Below, one piece after another: positions 33,806-43,045 of a stretch of 64,000 nt of DNA. Positions within the stretch are counted from its first letter, which is position 1; each line of letters opens with the position of its first letter. The stretch lies in contig CAVZJM010000005.1 in the NCBI GenBank assembly GCA_963775625.1, positions 36,182 to 100,181 of the forward strand, in the 5' to 3' direction. Made by a program: the position numbers and the translations under genes. This DNA comes from JAIBJN01 sp963775625. Lineage in GTDB: Bacteria; Actinomycetota; Thermoleophilia; Gaiellales; Gaiellaceae. The notes beneath the pieces are model-generated. The model ran no database searches. It was not told the origin of the DNA and saw only the letters and a list, made by a program, of their open reading frames with translations.

Positions 33806-36265
33806 CTAGCCTCCCGCCACGAGGTCGACGCCCTCCGCGCGGAGGCGCTCGACGACGGCCGATGAGCTCCTTCCGCGAGTGGACGTCGAGCTTCCGATAG
33901 ACCTTGCCGAGGTGGAACTCGACCGTCTTGGGGCTCAGGAAGAGGCTCTGACCCGCTTCCCTGACGGTCGCCCCCGCGACGATGACGCGCAGCACCTGAC
34001 GCTCCTGGGGGGTGAGCTCGTCCAGGCTGCTCGGGTCCCGGCGTCGTGCGGTCTCGCCGGTCGCAGCGAGCTCCGCGCGTGCCCGCTCCGCCCAGGGCTC
34101 CGCGCCGAGGGTGTCGAAGAGCTCGTGCGCGCTCCGAAGGTACTCGCGTGCCTCGGCTCTGACGCCTGACCTCCGGAGGCTCTCGCCCTGGCTCAGCTCG
34201 ATCCGCGCGCGCTCGAAAGGGCTCAGCGCCGGGTCGTCCAGCGCCGCCTGGAGCGGCTCGATGCCCGGCGCCAGAAGTGCCTGGCTCCAGTCCGGCAGCT
34301 CGGTCCCGTCCCGTTCGGCGGCGCGGGCCGCCTCCTCCTCGCGCCCGGCCCGGACGAGCGCCTCGACGAGGTCGACCGAGGCCGTGAGCGTCGTCTGCCG
34401 GTAGCCGGGCGGGAAGGCGCGGGCGGACTCGAGCTCGTCGATCGCCTCGGGGAGCCGCCCTAGGCCGAGATCGAGGAGCCCGAGGACGGCGGCGCGAAGC
34501 GCGCCGGCCTCCGAAGACTCGTCTGCCGCGAGCTCGTCGAGAAGGGCAACGCACTCCTGCACCCGCCCGCGACGAGCCTCGAGGGCGGCGAGGAGAAGGC
34601 ACGCGTCGCCGCGAGGACGAGCCTGCCCGAGCTCTTCGGCAAGCGCTCTCGCCTCGCGCGCGTCCGCCTCGGCCTCCGACCACGAGCCCGCCTGGACTCC
34701 GAGGCGTGCCCGGTGCACGAGCGCCGGGGCGAGAAACCACCTCGCCTCGCGCCCCCGGGCGACCGACACCGCCCGCTCGACCCCTTCCTGGAGCTCGGGC
34801 GTCGGCGAAGAAGCCGCGAGCCGCTCGTCGGCGACCTGAAGGAGAGCCTCCGGCTCCTCCTCCGGGTCGAGGCCGAGCAGCGCGATCCCGTCGACGAGGA
34901 ACGGCCCCGCGCCGTCCCGGCTCTGGCGGCATCGAGGAGCCCGAGCACGCCGTCGAGGGCCGCGACGACCGGAGGATCGCGTGTGAGCTCGGCCCCCTCG
35001 GCCGCCAGCTCCCGGGCTCGCTCCGGCTGGCCGGCGGCGGCGGACGCGACGGCCGCGAGCGTCTGTCTCTGCGCCCGGACCGCGGGCTCGGGGGTGAGCT
35101 CGGCCGCACGGGCCAACCAGTCGGCGGCGATGGCGTACCCAGATCTCCCGACCACCCGTCGGCCGGCTCGCTCGAGCTCGCCCGCGGCCTCCTCGTCGGG
35201 CCCCGTGGCGGCCGCGGCGAGGTGCAGGGCCCGGCGTTCGCCGGTGGCCGCCGCGGCGAGGCGCCGGTGCGCGTCCCGCTGCGCGGACGGCGGCGCGGCG
35301 CGATAGACGGCGGCGCGCGCGAGCGGATGCCGGAACGCGACACGGCCGTTTCGGATCGTCAGGAGCTCGCTGACCTCGCACTCCTCTAGAGCCTCGCTGG
35401 TCACGCCGACCACGGCGCCGTCCGCGGTGAGCGTGCGCATGGTCTGCGTGTCCGCGGCCGCGGCGGTGACGAGCACGGCCTGTGCCTCCGGGGAGAGCGC
35501 CTCGGCCTGGTTGGCAAACGCCTCGGCGATCTCGTCTCCGAGCGGGAGCGGGTATTCGAGCGGAACGCGCCCGGCCAGCTGGGCATCACTCAGGTACGCG
35601 TGGGCCTCGAGGAGCGCGAGCGGGTTTCCGCCGGTGGCCTCCACAAGGCGTTTGACCACGGCGGGCGCGACCAGGCCGGGGCGCTGCGCTTCGAGGAGCG
35701 CCCTGGCGGCGGCGAGATCGAGACCCTCGAGCTCGAGGACCGGGAGCCCGTCGAGCGCTCCGACCTCTTTGACGTCTCGGCGCGCGAAGAGCATCACGAT
35801 GCGGTGCGAGCCCAGCCGGCGAGCGGCAAAGGACAGCGCGGCGAGGGAGCCGGGATCGACGAAGTGCGCGTCGTCGACCGTGCAGAGAACGGGCCGGTCG
35901 GCCGCAAGGACGGCGAGCACGCTGAGCGTCCCTCGGAGAACGGCGTCGCGGTCGAGCCGGGCGGACGAGGTTAGGTCGAAAGCCGCGCGCAGCGCGACCA
36001 CCTGCGGAGCGGGAATCTCGTCGAACGACTCTTGGGCCGGGGCGAGGAGCTGGTCCAGCCCCGCGAATGACACCGCCGACTCGGCCGGCACCCCGGTGGC
36101 GGAGAGGACTCGATGCGTCCTGGCCCTCTCGCGCGCGTGGCCGAGCAGGGTCGTCTTCCCGATCCCCGATTCGCCGACCAGGACGAGCGCAGCGCCTTGA
36201 CCTTTGCGAGCGTCGGTCAGCATGCGCTCGAGCTGCGCCGACTGCTCGACCCGTCCGTAGAGCAT
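33806..36265 (-). CDS. LuxR-family ATPase regulator (LAL/MalT-like, frameshifted)
   Basis: Large transcriptional regulator read in three frames. N-terminal AAA domain starts MLYGRVEQSAQLERML with Walker A GESGIGKTT and Walker B LCTVDDAH. The middle is TPR-like helical. The C-terminal LuxR helix-turn-helix is LTPQERQVLRVIVAGATVREAG with SPKTVEFHLGKVYRKL. Frame changes fall near 34915 and 33860; after the second the product ends RLRAEGVDLVAGG at 33808. Start ATG 36263-36265. Likely responds to an effector bound by the middle region. The breaks look like single-base errors in G/C runs. Confidence 0.8.
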
Positions 36266-36403
36266 CGCCTCTCGGATTGTACGACCAGTTCGTGGCACTA
36301 GGTACAGCGCCAGGGGCTGCGCCTGAGGCGAGCGGGCACGGCTGCTCGTAGCTTCGGGGTGGTCCCGAGCAGTGAGCTCGGAGAGAGATGAGGGAGGTCT
36401 CAC

Positions 36404-37675
36404 ATGCTGACCAAGAGCCGCATCACATCAATCGTTTCGATCGCCGTGATCGTCGGGGCGACGCTTCCTTCGCTGGCAATCGCCCAGGCTGGAGCGCTCG
36501 ACTCGACCTTTAGCGGCGACGGGAAGGCGATGGTGAACTTCAGCGCGGGCGACGACTGGGTCGACGCCGTCGTGGTGCAGCCGGACGGGAAGATCGTGAC
36601 GGCCGGCGGCGCCGACGGCGGCAGGCGCGGGTTCGCCCTCGCCCGGCACAATCCGGACGGCACCCTGGACCCGAGCTTCGGCGGGGACGGCCGGGTCACG
36701 ACGAACGTCAGCAGAGGGTTCGACAGCGCCGCAGGCTTGGCACTTCAGGTCGACGGGAAGATCGTCGTCGCCGGTGGCGCCGGAGGCCTCGGGGGTCGCG
36801 TGTCGCTTGCCCGCTACAACGCGGACGGCAGCCTCGACCCGACGTTTTCCGGTAACGGGAAGGTCCTGACGAACGTCACGCCCGGCGACGACTTCGCCAC
36901 GGCCGTCGCGCTCCAGGCCGACGGGAAGATCGTCGTCACCGGTGGCGCCGGGGGTCTCGGGGGTCGCGTGGCGCTCGTCCGCTACCAGGCGAACGGGAAT
37001 CTCGACTCGACGTTCTCCGGCGACGGCAAGCTCATGACCAATTTCACGTCAGGGTTCGACTACGCAACGGCGATCGAGTTGCAGGCCGACGGGAGGATCG
37101 TCGTCGCGGGAACTGCCAACTACGAGAAGCGAGCCGCCCGCTTCGCCTTGGCGAGGTACGAGCCCGACGGGACGCTCGACGCGACCTTCTCCGGCGACGG
37201 CAAGGCAATGACGAACCTGACGGCCTGGTTCGACGGAGCCTACGGGCTGGTCGTGCAACCGTCCGACGGGAAGATCGTGGTGGTCGGCTGGGCCGACCAC
37301 CTGATGGGGCTCGTGCGCTACGAGACCAACGGGACGATCGATCCGACCTTCAGTGGCGGCGTGGTGCTGACCGACTTCACCACCGGGTACGACTACGCCT
37401 CCGGCGTCGAGCTTCAAGCGGACGGCAAGATCGTCGTCGCCGGGCCGGCCAACTACTTCGGGAAGAACTCGAGGTTCGCCCTCGCCCGTTACAGCCCGAG
37501 CGGCGCTCTCGACTCGACGTTCTCCGGCGACGGGAGGGTCACCACCAACTTCACCTCAGGCCGTGATCGAGCCTTCGCGCTGGCGCTCCAGCCGGCCGAC
37601 GAGAAGATCCTCGTGGCAGGCGAGGTCAGCGGCAAGGGCGGCAGGTTCGCCGTTGCCCGCTACCTCACGAGCTGA
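36404..37675 (+). CDS. Secreted delta-60 repeat beta-propeller-like protein
   Basis: A 423-residue exported protein. The signal peptide ends near LAIAQA. It has seven repeats of about 55-60 residues, each built as D(S/P/A)TFSGDGK...TNF...ADGKIVVAGG...RFALARY. This is the delta-60 repeat of bacterial surface proteins. The repeats are similar at DNA level too, so the gene may recombine. GGGAGGT precedes the ATG. Structural or binding role outside the cell; no enzyme motif. Confidence 0.88.
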   Translation: MLTKSRITSIVSIAVIVGATLPSLAIAQAGALDSTFSGDGKAMVNFSAGDDWVDAVVVQPDGKIVTAGGADGGRRGFALARHNPDGTLDPSFGGDGRVTTNVSRGFDSAAGLALQVDGKIVVAGGAGGLGGRVSLARYNADGSLDPTFSGNGKVLTNVTPGDDFATAVALQADGKIVVTGGAGGLGGRVALVRYQANGNLDSTFSGDGKLMTNFTSGFDYATAIELQADGRIVVAGTANYEKRAARFALARYEPDGTLDATFSGDGKAMTNLTAWFDGAYGLVVQPSDGKIVVVGWADHLMGLVRYETNGTIDPTFSGGVVLTDFTTGYDYASGVELQADGKIVVAGPANYFGKNSRFALARYSPSGALDSTFSGDGRVTTNFTSGRDRAFALALQPADEKILVAGEVSGKGGRFAVARYLTS

Positions 37676-37686
37676 AGGGAGGGGCC

Positions 37687-38496
37687 GTGCTCAGAACGCT
37701 CACGGTGCTCGGAGTAACGTTGGCCTTCATCGCCGCCTCGTGCTCCGGCGCAGGCGGCGAGGCCGGAACCAGCACCGGGCTCCGGCAGGACGCCGCCCCA
37801 GATCCGGCGACAAGCGAGAACGTCCTGCCACCGTCGAGCTTCACCGCCGAGGCGGGTTCGCTCGCGGTCGTGCTCACTTGGGCGCGCCCGCCGGGGCCTG
37901 TCGAGGGCTACGCGATCTTCCGCGACGGCGTCGAGCTGGGAACGCTCCTCGCGTCGGCGACGAGATTCACGGACGACCGCGGCGTCGTCCCGAACCGCGA
38001 GTACCTCTACGAGATCGAGGCGCGCGCAGGCACCGCGGCCTCGGAGCGCGTAGCGGTCAGCGCCGAGACCGTGGAGCCGCCCCTGAAGGCGGCCCGTCTG
38101 CAGGGCACGTTCAACGTCCGCGCCCGCAACGTCAGCGTGACCGGCTTCCGGGAGCACGACGTGCCGACGTACGGCTGGTTCTTCCATCCCCTCTGCGACC
38201 AGCGCGCCTGCGACGCCCGCTTCGGCGATCTCCACCAAAAGCGGGTCCGCACGAAGCTCGAACGACGTGGAGCCCGCTACCGCGGCTCGTACACCGGCCA
38301 CTTCGGGGTCGAGTGCGAGAGCACCCCGGCGTCGTCAACGGTCACGATTGCGCTCGAGGTCGTCGCCGCTAGAGCCGTGGCGGGCGAGTGGAGGGGGACC
38401 CGAGTCGAGGGGACGATCACGATCGCACAGGCGGCTCAGCTCGGCTGCACGTCCGGACGGGTCGAGCAGGAAATCCACGCGCGCCTTCTCAGGTGA
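37687..38496 (+). CDS. Lipoprotein with fibronectin type III-like domain
   Basis: A 269-residue exported lipoprotein, GTG start, lipobox FIAASC with Cys at about 19. Residues about 45-130 resemble an FN3 domain (LTWARPPGPVEGYAIFRDGVELG to YEIEARAG). The C-terminal ~130 residues, containing four Cys (two in HPLCDQRACD), are unrecognised and beta-rich. It follows the delta-60 gene by 11 bases and is presumably co-transcribed. Confidence 0.72.
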   Translation: MLRTLTVLGVTLAFIAASCSGAGGEAGTSTGLRQDAAPDPATSENVLPPSSFTAEAGSLAVVLTWARPPGPVEGYAIFRDGVELGTLLASATRFTDDRGVVPNREYLYEIEARAGTAASERVAVSAETVEPPLKAARLQGTFNVRARNVSVTGFREHDVPTYGWFFHPLCDQRACDARFGDLHQKRVRTKLERRGARYRGSYTGHFGVECESTPASSTVTIALEVVAARAVAGEWRGTRVEGTITIAQAAQLGCTSGRVEQEIHARLLR

Positions 38497-38513
38497 GCGC
38501 GGAAGGAGGAATG

Positions 38514-39197
38514 ATGCCCACGTTCGCCTACCTCGCCCTGGCGGCCATCCCGATCGGCTTCGGGTTCGCCGCCCAGCTCTGGGTCCGACGGATGTTCTCG
38601 GCGGCCGACGCGATCCCCGCCCACCTGGGGATCACGGCCACGAAAGCGGCCGACAGGCTGCTGCACGAAGGTGGATGCGCCGAGGTTTCCGTTGAGACCG
38701 TCGAGGGCGATCTGACCGACCACTACGACCCACGCGCCCGGGTAATCCGTCTCTCGGCGGGTGTGGCCGAGTCGAGCTCGGTCGGGGCGCTCGCCGTCGT
38801 CGCCCACGAGGTCGGACATGCGACGCAGGATCAGGAGGGCGACCGCGTCTTCCGCTTCCAGCGGGTCTTCGCGCCGGTCGCGATGCTCTGCTCGTACGGC
38901 TGGCTGGTCGCCATCGGGGCGGGCCTCTTCCTGGAGTCGGCGGGGCTCGTGGCGCTCGCACTCGTCCTGTTCGCCGCGGTTGCAGCCTTCCACCTGGCCA
39001 CGCTTCCTGTCGAGCTCGACGCGAGCCGCCGGGCGCTCACGCTCCTGGCGGCAGGGGGCATCCTCGTGGAGAGCGAGCTTCCCGTCGCCCAGCGCGTGCT
39101 GCGCGCCGCGGCGCTCACGTACCTCGTCGCGGCGCTCACCGCGATCGCCCAGCTCCTGCGAATCGCGCTCGAGATCGCGTTCGCGGGAGACGAGTGA
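38514..39197 (+). CDS. Membrane zinc metallopeptidase, YugP-like
   Basis: A 227-residue membrane protein of the Zn-peptidase-2 (YugP) type. It has an N-terminal helix, the zinc motif HEVGHATQ (HExxH) near residue 100 and hydrophobic segments afterwards. VIRLSAGVAESSSVGALAVVAHEVGH is family-typical. AGGAGG at 38504-38509 favours the second of two adjacent ATGs (38514, not 38511). It follows two exported-protein genes and could process surface proteins, which is inference. Confidence 0.85.
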   Translation: MPTFAYLALAAIPIGFGFAAQLWVRRMFSAADAIPAHLGITATKAADRLLHEGGCAEVSVETVEGDLTDHYDPRARVIRLSAGVAESSSVGALAVVAHEVGHATQDQEGDRVFRFQRVFAPVAMLCSYGWLVAIGAGLFLESAGLVALALVLFAAVAAFHLATLPVELDASRRALTLLAAGGILVESELPVAQRVLRAAALTYLVAALTAIAQLLRIALEIAFAGDE

Positions 39198-39213
39198 CCG
39201 TGCCCCGCCCCGG

Positions 39214-39837
39214 CTACGCCGGAAGCGGCGACTCGACGGGCGTCGGCGCTGCGGCGACGAGCTGCTCGAGCAGCTCGCGGTCTCCGTCGATCGTCACCAG
39301 GTCGAGGCGCCGGTCGACGAACATGTGGTAGATCGCCTCCGGGTCGCCCTCGATGACCACGTCGGGCTCCTCGATCGACCCGGGCTGAGCCTCGCCGTCG
39401 ACCAGGGACGCGACCTCGTCGCCGACGCGAAACTCGAAGCGGCCGGGGGGCGCGAGCGGTGCGAGGACCGTGTCGAGCGCGTTCCTGAGCCAGCCCGGGA
39501 AGAGCTCGTCGCTGTCGCTCGGCGGCCCGAGTGAGCGAGCCCCCCACAGCGCAAGCTCGCGGATGACCGGGCGCAGGGCTCGTCCGTACTCGGTGAGCTC
39601 GTAGACGCGGGAGGCGGCCGGCGGCGGCAGCGTCCGCTTCGTGACGATGCCGCCCGCCTCGAGGTCGCGCAGGCGGCCGGCGAGGATGTTCGTGCCGATG
39701 CCGGGAAGCCCCGCGACGAGGTCGGTGTAGCGCTTCGGGCCGCTCATCAGCTCCAGAACGACGAGGAGCGCCCACCGTTCGCCGACGAGGCCGAGTGCGT
39801 GGGCCACCGGGCAGTAGGAGTCGTAGCGCTTGTGCAC
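39214..39837 (-). CDS. HxlR-family transcriptional regulator with SCP2-like C-terminus
   Basis: A 207-residue regulator. The HxlR winged helix (about 1-105) has DSYCPVAHALGLVGERWALLVVLELMSGPKRYTDL, with the conserved Cys. The C-terminal half (about 115-205) resembles a sterol-carrier-like ligand-binding domain. The GTG at 39835-39837 lies 7 bases after a TACACT -10 (39844-39849), implying a leaderless message. An in-frame TTG at 39858 is the alternative. Divergent from an EmrB-type exporter, which it probably represses. Confidence 0.82.
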   Translation of the reverse strand: MHKRYDSYCPVAHALGLVGERWALLVVLELMSGPKRYTDLVAGLPGIGTNILAGRLRDLEAGGIVTKRTLPPPAASRVYELTEYGRALRPVIRELALWGARSLGPPSDSDELFPGWLRNALDTVLAPLAPPGRFEFRVGDEVASLVDGEAQPGSIEEPDVVIEGDPEAIYHMFVDRRLDLVTIDGDRELLEQLVAAAPTPVESPLPA

Positions 39838-39843
39838 GCGCCC

Positions 39844-39910
39844 AGTGTAGCGGATCAACTTGCTGTCGTTAAGTCTTCACTTGCTAATTGCAAGCTATCT
39901 CTGCTAGGTT
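39844..39910. promoter_or_regulatory. Divergent promoters and operator of hxlR/exporter pair
   Basis: Reverse strand: TTAACG (39867-39872), 17 bases, TACACT (39844-39849), then GTG at 39837. Forward strand: TTGCTA (39881-39886), 18 bases, TAGGTT (39905-39910). The palindrome CTTGC-TAATT-GCAAG (39880-39894) overlaps the forward -35 and lies next to the reverse -35. It is a good candidate for the HxlR binding site. Confidence 0.45.
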
Positions 39911-39948
39911 GGCAGCTTCCGCTACGCAGAGGAAAGGAATCAGCTCGC

Positions 39949-41391
39949 ATGGTGACTTCTGAACGACGCAAGTGGCTGGCGCTGGCGCTCCTGAGCGTCG
40001 TCCAGTTCATGGTCGTCCTGGACATCGCAATCGTGAACGTTGCGCTGCCCTCGATTCAGGTCGACCTCGGGTTCTCTCAAGAGAACCTGCAATGGGTGAT
40101 CAGCGCGTACGCGCTCGTCTTCGGGGGCTTCCTGCTCCTCGGCGGGCGGGCGGCCGACCTGCTCGGGCGCCGGCGCATCTTCCTCTTGGGGGTTGTCGTC
40201 TTCACCGTGGCCTCGCTCCTCGCCGGCCTGGCCTGGTCAGAGGCGTCGCTGATCGGCGCACGGGCACTGCAGGGGCTCGGAGCAGCGATCATCACGCCCG
40301 CCGCGCTCTCGATCCTCTCGGTCACATTCGCCGAGGGCCGCGACCGCAACATCGCGCTCGGAGTCTGGGGCGCGGTCGGCGGCTTCGGCGCCGCGGCAGG
40401 TGTCCTGCTGGGAGGGATCCTCACCGATGCTCTCAGCTGGGAGTGGATCTTCTTCGTCAACGTCCCAGTGGGCGTCGCCGCCTTCGCGCTGGCGCCGTTC
40501 CTCCTCAAGGAGAGCCGCGACGCCCGCGTGAAGACCTTCGACGTCCCGGGAGCGGTGCTGGTGACCGGCGGCCTCTCGCTGCTCGTCTACGCGATCACGG
40601 CAGGGGGTAGAGACGGCTGGCTCGCGAGCGAGACCCTTGCGCTCTTCACGGGTTCCGTCGTCCTGCTCGCCGGCTTCGTCGCCTGGGAGCTCAGGCATCC
40701 CGAGCCGCTCATGCGCTTCGGCATCTTCCGGACCCGAACGGTCGCGGGGGCCAACGTGGCCGGCTTCATCATGGGCACCGTCCTGTTCTCGATGTTCCTG
40801 ATCCTGACCCTCTACATGCAGCAGGTGCTGGGCTACTCGGCGATGAAGACCGGGGTCGCCTACCTCGCGGTGGCCGGGACGGCGATCATCTGGTCGACGG
40901 TCGCGGCGCAGCTCGTGACGAGGATCGGCGTCAAGCCGGTGCTCACGGTCGGAATGGCAATGCTGACCGCGGGGCTCGTCTACTTCACGCAGGTCTCGCT
41001 CGGCGGCTCGTATCCCGGGGACCTGCTGCCGGGCTTCCTCCTGATCGGCGTCGGCATCGGCTTCTCGTACGTGCCGATCTCGATCGCGGCCCTCGCCGGC
41101 GTTCAGCCGGCCGAAGCGGGCCTCGCGTCCGGCCTCATCAACACGTCGCAGCAGATCGGCGGCGCGCTCGGCATAGCCGCGCTCTCGACGATCGCAACGA
41201 CGCGGACTGCGGACGCCCTCGCCGCGGGCTCGGCGCAGGACGTAGCCCTCGTCGACGGCTTCACGGCGGCGTTCCTCGCCGCCGCGATCGCCGCGGCCCT
41301 CGGCATCGTCGCCGCGCTGACGCTCATTCGGCGTGACGAGCTCGAGCAGGTTCCGGAGGACGCCGAGCCGGCGCTCGACCTCGCGGCGTAG
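39949..41391 (+). CDS. EmrB/QacA-type MFS exporter (DHA2)
   Basis: A 480-residue, 14-helix multidrug-type exporter. Features are LDIAIVNVALPSIQ in helix 1, QWVISAYALVFGGFLLLGGRAADLLGRRR (motif A), and the antiporter motif C-like GAAAGVLLGGILTD. The GGAAAGGA site lies 12 bases upstream of the ATG. Divergent from an HxlR regulator across a palindromic operator, the common arrangement for inducible export. Ends before a hairpin terminator. Confidence 0.9.
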   Translation: MVTSERRKWLALALLSVVQFMVVLDIAIVNVALPSIQVDLGFSQENLQWVISAYALVFGGFLLLGGRAADLLGRRRIFLLGVVVFTVASLLAGLAWSEASLIGARALQGLGAAIITPAALSILSVTFAEGRDRNIALGVWGAVGGFGAAAGVLLGGILTDALSWEWIFFVNVPVGVAAFALAPFLLKESRDARVKTFDVPGAVLVTGGLSLLVYAITAGGRDGWLASETLALFTGSVVLLAGFVAWELRHPEPLMRFGIFRTRTVAGANVAGFIMGTVLFSMFLILTLYMQQVLGYSAMKTGVAYLAVAGTAIIWSTVAAQLVTRIGVKPVLTVGMAMLTAGLVYFTQVSLGGSYPGDLLPGFLLIGVGIGFSYVPISIAALAGVQPAEAGLASGLINTSQQIGGALGIAALSTIATTRTADALAAGSAQDVALVDGFTAAFLAAAIAAALGIVAALTLIRRDELEQVPEDAEPALDLAA

Positions 41392-41404
41392 CGAAAGGGG
41401 ACAT

Positions 41405-41438
41405 GGAGGTGCTCGGTCATTACCGGCCGGGCACCTCC
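41405..41438 (+). terminator. Terminator hairpin after exporter gene
   Basis: GGAGGTGC (41405-41412) pairs perfectly with GCACCTCC (41431-41438), with GG/CC pairs inside the 18-base loop. It begins 14 bases after the exporter stop. There is no marked U-tract. Confidence 0.6.
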
Positions 41439-41532
41439 CACTCCGGGCCATCTCGGGCCCGAGGACTAACCTGAGGCCGCGCTCGCAATTTTGCCGGGCG
41501 TGCCCTCTCGAATGCGGTTCTCCGCGGCGTGG

Positions 41533-41548
41533 CGAATGTATACATTCG
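41533..41548. promoter_or_regulatory. Perfect 16-base palindrome, candidate GntR operator over a leaderless -10
   Basis: CGAATGTATACATTCG is a perfect palindrome ending 4 bases before the ATG at 41553. TGTATACAT also reads as an extended -10 whose transcript would start at or next to that ATG. A central TGTATACA is typical of FadR/FCD-type GntR operators, and the second gene of the operon encodes one. Confidence 0.6.
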
Positions 41549-41552
41549 TCAG

Positions 41553-42404
41553 ATGGGTCGCGTGCACATCGAGATCGGCGGCGAGGGAGTGTGGGGCACA
41601 CCTGCCGGCGACGCCATCCGGCTCAAGGACGGATCGACCGTGTCTGCGAATGAGGCGCGCTACCTCGCGCCGGCCGAGCCCTCCAAGATCGTCGCCACGC
41701 ACCTCACCTACCGCAGCCGCGCCGAGGAGTACCGGATGGCGCGCCTCCCGGCGGAGCCCTCGTACTTCCTGAAGCCGCCGAGCTCGGTATCCGCTCACCG
41801 CACTCCGGTCGCTCGCCCGCGCGGATGCCGCTTCCTGAACTACGAGGGCGAGATCGCGGTCGTCATCGGCGAGCGCTGCCTCGGCGCTTCGGTGCGGGAC
41901 GCGCTCCGCTACGTCAGCGGCTACACGGTCGCCAACGACTGGGGCGTCCACGACTTCCGGCACGCGGACCGCGGCTCGATGCTCCGGGTCAAAGGGCAAG
42001 ACGGCTTCTGCCCGCTCGGGCCCGTGCTCGTCGATGCCGACGAGGTCGACCCCGACGACCTCACCATCCGCACCTACGTGAACGGCGAGCTGGCCCAGGA
42101 AGGGCACACGGGACGTGATCTTCTCTTCTCCTTCGCCTACCAGATCGCCGACGTCTCCCGCCTGATCACCCTCGAGCCCGGTGACGTCCTCCTGACCGGG
42201 ACGCCCGCGAACTCCCGACCAGTCGAGCCCGGCGACGTCGTGGCGGTCGAGGTGGACGGGATCGGGCGCCTGGAGAACCCGGTCGTCGAGCTCGACCGCG
42301 ACCTTGAGCCCGTCGGCGACCAGCCGGCGGTGACGGCGAACACGCTCCACGTCGCCCTCGCCATCCCCGAAGACGAGGCCGAGCGCCGGGTGGGTGCGCC
42401 GTGA
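41553..42404 (+). CDS. Fumarylacetoacetate-hydrolase-family protein (HpaG-like)
   Basis: A 283-residue enzyme of the FAH fold, which holds a divalent metal to decarboxylate, isomerise or hydrolyse dioxo/oxo-acids. Metal ligands are the Glu pair in YEGEIAVVIG and the Asp in ANDWGVHDFR; SRLITLEPGDVLLTGTP is the C-terminal signature. In meta-cleavage routes this family acts late, on oxo-heptenedioate intermediates. The start ATG at 41553 leaves no room for a ribosome site, fitting a leaderless message. The stop overlaps gntR (GTGA). Confidence 0.85.
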   Translation: MGRVHIEIGGEGVWGTPAGDAIRLKDGSTVSANEARYLAPAEPSKIVATHLTYRSRAEEYRMARLPAEPSYFLKPPSSVSAHRTPVARPRGCRFLNYEGEIAVVIGERCLGASVRDALRYVSGYTVANDWGVHDFRHADRGSMLRVKGQDGFCPLGPVLVDADEVDPDDLTIRTYVNGELAQEGHTGRDLLFSFAYQIADVSRLITLEPGDVLLTGTPANSRPVEPGDVVAVEVDGIGRLENPVVELDRDLEPVGDQPAVTANTLHVALAIPEDEAERRVGAP

Positions 42405-43042
42405 AGGACGCCGGGCAGCTCGAGATCCGAAGCGTCGTCGACCAGGTCCATGAGGAGCTGCTCCAGCGAATCGTCGCGGGCGAGCTCCCACCGGGCTCCA
42501 GGCTGCGCCAGGAAGCGCTGGCCGAAGAGCTCGGGGTCTCCCGGACGCCGCTGCGCGAAGCGCTCGCGCGCCTCGTCAGCGAGGGGCTGGTCGACTTCGC
42601 CCCCAACCGGGGCGCGACCGTCGCACTGCGCGAGTTCGGCGACATGGAGCAGGCCTGGCGGGCGCGCCTGGTGCTCGAGCCCGGCGCCGCCCGGATGGCG
42701 GCCGAACGCCGCGACCCCGGGGACATCGAGCGCATGCGTGAGATCGTGCGCCGGCAGCGCGACGTCGCCGACGACGTGACGGCGAGCTTCGCACTCAACC
42801 GCGAGTTTCACCTAGTCCTGGTCGCCGCGGGCGGCAACCCTCACCTCTCGCAGTTCGCGGAGCTCCTCTGGCTCTCGCGGATCGGAGTCCCGATCTTCGC
42901 TCGCCAGGCCCGCGACCGGGCACAGGTGCTCGCCTGGGCCGACGAGCACGAGGCGATCGTCGGGGCGGTGGCGGCCGGCAGCGCCACGCACGCCGAGCGC
43001 CTGACGCGCAAGCACATCGCGGCCTATCCGCCGGAGCGGTAG
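42401..43042 (+). CDS. GntR-family regulator, FadR/FCD subfamily
   Basis: A 213-residue regulator. The winged helix (about 8-75) shows IVAGELPPGSRLRQEALAEELGVSRTPLREAL, and the FCD ligand domain (about 82-205) has the His/Asp metal positions (FALNREFHLVL and DEHEAIVGAV). It would sense an acid of the pathway and probably binds the palindrome upstream of its own operon. GTG start overlapping the FAH gene. Confidence 0.92.
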   Translation: MKDAGQLEIRSVVDQVHEELLQRIVAGELPPGSRLRQEALAEELGVSRTPLREALARLVSEGLVDFAPNRGATVALREFGDMEQAWRARLVLEPGAARMAAERRDPGDIERMREIVRRQRDVADDVTASFALNREFHLVLVAAGGNPHLSQFAELLWLSRIGVPIFARQARDRAQVLAWADEHEAIVGAVAAGSATHAERLTRKHIAAYPPER

Positions 43043-43045
43043 GAA

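Noticed and set aside
36404..37675. Regularly spaced DNA repeats, possible CRISPR-like array
   Set aside because: The repeats are about 170-180 bases, in frame, and encode delta-60 protein repeats; there are no short identical repeats with unique spacers.
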